From: SIAJ01 sp036266155
GTDB taxonomy: Bacteria; Planctomycetota; Planctomycetia; Gemmatales; Gemmataceae
Assembly (NCBI GenBank): GCA_036266155.1
Contig: DATANR010000390.1
Location: forward strand, 1 to 25,561
Length of the DNA stretch: 25,561 nucleotides
Reading direction: 5' to 3'
In this document: positions 22,721-25,561 of the stretch, piece by piece
Layout of the letters: each line of letters begins with the position of its first letter
How positions within the stretch are numbered: position 1 is the stretch's first letter
Made by a program: the position numbers and the translations under genes
The notes under the pieces: model-generated
Seen by the model: only the letters and a program-made list of their open reading frames with translations
Told to the model about the DNA's origin: nothing
The model's database searches: none

Positions 22721-25207
22721 ATGTCAATCATGCGTACACGCTGGGCGGCCGGACTTGTCATGTCCGCCGCAGCGATCGCAGGGTGCGTTGTGGCGGTTTG
22801 GCCAAGTGCCTACGCCCAGCCGGGACCGGTGCCAACTGGGCCGTCGCTGCCGATCCCCGATTCTGTTTTCAAAGGCGTCGCCAACCGCACACTCGAAGGG
22901 TCGAAGCCCGACTTTTCCAAACCGGTAACAGCGCCCAAAGATGCGCCCAACGTCCTGCTGATCCTCGTCGACGATGCCGGGTTTGGGAATGCATCAACAT
23001 TTGGCGGCCCGTGCCAGACGCCCAACCTGACCAAGCTGGCCGACCGTGGACTGAAATACAACCGCTTCCACGTGACTGCATTGTGCTCACCGACGCGAGC
23101 GGCGCTGCTTTCCGGCCGCAACCATCATGCCGTGGGTTTCGGATCGGTGGCCGAGTTTGCCGGCGGCTGGCCGGGCTACAACTCGACCTGGCCGAAGAAC
23201 GCGACGTGCGTGGCCAAGACGCTCCAGGGCAGCGGCTACAGCACGGCCGCGTTCGGCAAGTGGCACCTGACCCCGGACGACCAACAAGGGGCGGCCGGTC
23301 CGTTTGACCGCTGGCCATCCGGCCTTGGGTTCGATTACTTCTGGGGCTTCCTCGGCGGAGCGAGCGGACAGTACGACACGGTCGTCACCGAAAACAACAC
23401 CATCGTCGGCGTGCCAAAGGGAAAGGACTATTATTTCCCCACCGACATGGCGAACCGGACCATTGGTTGGATGCGCGACCAAAAGACCCAGTCGCCGGAT
23501 AAGCCGTTCTTTATCTACTACGCCCCGGGCGCCAGCCATGCGCCGCACCACGTGCCGAAGGCATGGGCCGACAAATACAAGGGCAAGTTTGACCAGGGGT
23601 GGGACAAGCTGCGCGAAGAGACGTTTGCCCGGCAGAAGAAGCTCGGCGTAATCCCGGAGAACACGAAGCTTACGCCTCGCGATCCCGCCTTCCCCGCGTG
23701 GGATTCGGTCCCGGCCGACCAGAAGAAGCTCTACGCGCGGCAGATGGAAGTTTACGCCGGGTTCCAGGAGAACGCCGACCACGAGATCGGTCGGGTCATC
23801 GACACGCTTGACGAATTGGGCATCTCCGACAACACCCTCGTCATGTACATTTGGGGCGACAACGGCTCCAGCATGGAGGGGACGGAGACCGGCACATTCA
23901 ACGAGATGACCACGCTCAACGGGATCAACGTTCCCGCCGAGATGCAGCTCAAGTTGATCGAGAAATACGGCGGGATCGCCGGGTGGGGCGGTCCGGAGTC
24001 CGCGCCGCACTTCGCCTGCGCGTGGGCGTGGGCCGGCAACACTCCGTTCCAATGGGGCAAGCAAGTGGCCAGCCATCTGGGTGGCATTCGCGATCCGATG
24101 GTCGTGGCGTGGCCGAAGCGCATCAAAGACAAGGGCGGGCTGCGCAGCCAGTTCACGCACGTCAATGACGTGGCACCGACGATTCTCGATGCCGCGGGTA
24201 TCGCGGCGCCGAAAGAGATCGACGGCATTCCGCAGGTGCCGTTCGACGGGACCAGCTTTGTCTATTCCTTCGATGACGCCAAGGCCCCGAGTCGGCACAC
24301 GCAGCAGTACTTCGAAATCTTCGGCAACCGGGCGATGTATAAGGACGGGTGGATCGCCTGCGCGCGGCTCGATCGTTCACCGTGGAACGTGGACGCGGCG
24401 GCTCTGAAGAAGTTCGGTCCGGGCAGCGGCTGGGACCCGGACAAGGACAAGTGGGAGCTTTACAATTTGGACGAGGATTTCTCGCAAGCGAATGACCTGG
24501 CGGCCAAGAACCCGGAGAAGCTCGAGGAGTTGAAGAAGCTCTTCTGGGTCGAGGCCGAGCGCAACCACGTCACACCGCTGATGGGCGGGCTGGCCAGCTT
24601 CTACGGGTTTGCCCCGCCGACGGCTGAACGGACCAAGTACACGTTCTTTCCGGGGACGGAGAACGTCTCGTCCGGAATGATCCCGCACATTTACAACCGG
24701 ACGTACACGATCACCGCCGACCTGGACATTCCGAAAACTGGGGCCGAGGGCGTGCTCGTTGCCGAGGCCGACATGATGGGCGGGTTTTCGCTGTACATCC
24801 AGGGTGGGAAGTTGCACTACACGTACAGCCTGGTCGGCCTGCGGATCGACACCCTCACCTCCAAGGAGGACGTGCCGACCGGCAAAGTCACGGTGCGCTA
24901 TGAGTTCACCGCCGACCAGGTCGGCAAGATGGGCACCGGCGGCAGCGGTCGCTTGTTCATCAATGATAAACAGGTCGCCGAGAACAAGGTGCCAAACACT
25001 GTTCCGGCCCGGTTCACCAGCTATTCCGGGTTCGACATCGGCAAGGACAACGGCGACGTGGTTTCGGAGACCTACAAAGCCAAGGCCCCGTTCGCCTTCA
25101 CCGGCAAGATTGGCAAGGTGGTCTTCGATCTCGAGCCGAAGGGAATCGGCGCCATCGAGCGCAAGCGCGAGGTGGAGCAGCGGATGATCCGAGCCATCCG
25201 CAATTAG
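22721..25207 (+). CDS. Exported arylsulfatase (formylglycine-dependent, AtsA-like)
   Basis: The 828-residue enzyme should hydrolyse sulfate esters outside the cytoplasm. Its N-terminus is a signal peptide ending near AYAQ (residue 32); IAGC at 19-22 also fits a lipobox, so a lipoprotein is possible. The sulfatase fold starts at PNVLLILVDDAGFGNASTFGG, with metal-binding Asp pairs. The signature LCSPTRAALLSGRN places the catalytic Cys at residue 122, which needs conversion to formylglycine. GKWHL, APGASHAPHHVP and WGDNGSSMEGTETG provide other active-site residues. The last 200 residues form a beta-rich C-terminal domain, as in long PF00884 arylsulfatases. No maturase (FGE or anSME) is in the window. 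Many planctomycetes carry numerous sulfatases for algal or host glycans; the substrate here is not predictable. Confidence 0.95.
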   Translation: MSIMRTRWAAGLVMSAAAIAGCVVAVWPSAYAQPGPVPTGPSLPIPDSVFKGVANRTLEGSKPDFSKPVTAPKDAPNVLLILVDDAGFGNASTFGGPCQTPNLTKLADRGLKYNRFHVTALCSPTRAALLSGRNHHAVGFGSVAEFAGGWPGYNSTWPKNATCVAKTLQGSGYSTAAFGKWHLTPDDQQGAAGPFDRWPSGLGFDYFWGFLGGASGQYDTVVTENNTIVGVPKGKDYYFPTDMANRTIGWMRDQKTQSPDKPFFIYYAPGASHAPHHVPKAWADKYKGKFDQGWDKLREETFARQKKLGVIPENTKLTPRDPAFPAWDSVPADQKKLYARQMEVYAGFQENADHEIGRVIDTLDELGISDNTLVMYIWGDNGSSMEGTETGTFNEMTTLNGINVPAEMQLKLIEKYGGIAGWGGPESAPHFACAWAWAGNTPFQWGKQVASHLGGIRDPMVVAWPKRIKDKGGLRSQFTHVNDVAPTILDAAGIAAPKEIDGIPQVPFDGTSFVYSFDDAKAPSRHTQQYFEIFGNRAMYKDGWIACARLDRSPWNVDAAALKKFGPGSGWDPDKDKWELYNLDEDFSQANDLAAKNPEKLEELKKLFWVEAERNHVTPLMGGLASFYGFAPPTAERTKYTFFPGTENVSSGMIPHIYNRTYTITADLDIPKTGAEGVLVAEADMMGGFSLYIQGGKLHYTYSLVGLRIDTLTSKEDVPTGKVTVRYEFTADQVGKMGTGGSGRLFINDKQVAENKVPNTVPARFTSYSGFDIGKDNGDVVSETYKAKAPFAFTGKIGKVVFDLEPKGIGAIERKREVEQRMIRAIRN

Positions 25208-25218
25208 TCCGTACGCAA

Positions 25219-25247
25219 CCGCGGGCGATCCGCGTGATCGCTCGCGG
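25219..25247. terminator. Hairpin after the arylsulfatase gene
   Basis: CCGCGGGCGATC (25219-25230) pairs with 25236-25247 over 12 bp with one wobble and a 5-base loop, starting 11 bp after the stop. A CTTTTGTGTTT stretch follows only from 25263, so this is a weak or factor-dependent terminator candidate. Confidence 0.55.
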
Positions 25248-25290
25248 AATGCACCGCCGGGGCTTTTGTGTTTCATTTCACTCGTCAAAT

Positions 25291-25343
25291 GAGAGATTGC
25301 CAGCAGAGATTGCCAACCCCCTCCCTATGGTTGGCAATCTCTC
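25291..25343. repeat. Direct-plus-inverted repeat forming two alternative hairpins
   Basis: AGAGATTGCCAACC (25305-25318) is a perfect 14-bp inverted repeat of 25329-25342, with a 10-base loop. A second direct copy, GAGAGATTGCCA (25291-25302), can pair with the same right arm over 12 bp. The two stems are mutually exclusive. This could be an end of a mobile element, a protein-binding site or a terminator; no T tract follows on the plus strand. Confidence 0.7.
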
Positions 25344-25450
25344 AATCAAAAATCGATGCAACCTTTTGATCCAAAATATCTTGTGACGAACACTCTGAAT
25401 TGAAATTGTAGCGCCAGAAGCCAATACCGTTCAACTCGCGCAGCTGAAAT

Positions 25451-25506
25451 CGGAGTCTCCTGCCATGATGAAATTGCCCTAAGTCCAGCATGGAGAGGAG
25501 GCTCCG
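25451..25506 (+). promoter_or_regulatory. Hairpin covering the ribosome-binding site of the last gene
   Basis: CGGAGTCTCCT (25451-25461) can pair with AGGAGGCTCCG (25496-25506) over 11 bp with one G-U pair and a 34-base loop. The right arm contains the AGGAGG Shine-Dalgarno sequence and abuts the ATG at 25507. The structure would hide the ribosome-binding site. Confidence 0.5.
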
Positions 25507-25561
25507 ATGTCTTCTTTATACACCGATATCGATCGACTGGGGCAGTTGCCGACGACCGAGC
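25507..25561 (+). CDS. Start of a gene cut by the window edge, unidentified
   Basis: An open frame begins at the ATG at 25507, 5 nt after a strong AGGAGG, and stays open to the end of the window. The visible 18 residues read MSSLYTDIDRLGQLPTTE, which I cannot assign to a family. The preceding 299 bp hold no gene but several hairpins, as is often seen at the edge of a mobile element or an accessory insertion. The strong ribosome-binding site supports a real gene; the product is unknown. Confidence 0.55.
   Translation, partial: MSSLYTDIDRLGQLPTTE

Noticed and set aside
23087..24298. 403-residue minus-strand frame inside the arylsulfatase
   Set aside because: It is antisense to a complete sulfatase catalytic domain and has no motif of its own.

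Overview
The window looks like chromosome from a GC-rich planctomycete, most likely of the Gemmataceae type. The best clues are the N-terminal tag ending LEDRVTPA on a giant FG-GAP/Calx-beta surface protein, a homodimeric AceE-type pyruvate dehydrogenase operon, a C-terminally extended ECF sigma factor beside a DGPF (YCII) protein, an arylsulfatase, and many small secreted or zinc-ribbon membrane proteins. No taxonomic search was possible, so this is inference from gene content and motifs.

Layout. 1-64: most of a palindromic repeat. 79-3651 (-): 1190-residue surface protein. 3736-3752: an excellent sigma-54 promoter core, followed by a FAD oxidoreductase with a C-terminal Rieske domain (3797-5305, +). 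13183 down to 5363 (-): one pyruvate dehydrogenase operon read leftwards as aceE, aceF, zinc-ribbon membrane protein B, a 26-codon chimeric remnant, zinc-ribbon membrane protein A, lpdA, and a charged membrane protein with an OB-fold-like end. 13184-13625: non-coding upstream region. 13626-15216 (+): two small secreted proteins separated by a second palindromic repeat. 15293-15461 (+): a complete initiator-tRNA transcription unit with promoter, tRNA-fMet and terminator. 18727 down to 15481 (-): an ECF42-like sigma factor, a tandem DGPF protein, a PhnB/VOC-type protein and a secreted DUF1579-like protein. 19013-25207 (+): a 1214-residue hybrid sensor kinase followed by an arylsulfatase. 25208-25561: hairpin-rich non-coding DNA and the first codons of another gene.

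How the parts work together. AceE, AceF and LpdA make up the whole pyruvate dehydrogenase complex (pyruvate to acetyl-CoA). The operon carries a readable duplication scar. A unit running from the end of aceF, through a zinc-ribbon gene, to the start of lpdA was duplicated in tandem. This left a 26-codon frame whose first half is the LpdA N-terminus and whose second half is the AceF C-terminus.

The sigma-factor block looks like a small regulon. The DGPF gene and the VOC gene are each preceded, about 40 bp from the start codon, by TGTCGA-N17-CGAC, which fits what I recall of the ECF42 promoter motif. The most unusual items are the duplication scar and its possible micropeptide, the paired ECF promoters, the sigma-54 site, the initiator tRNA with an A29-U41 pair, and the alternative hairpins at the right end. 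I saw no CRISPR array, rRNA, complete mobile element or obvious defence system.
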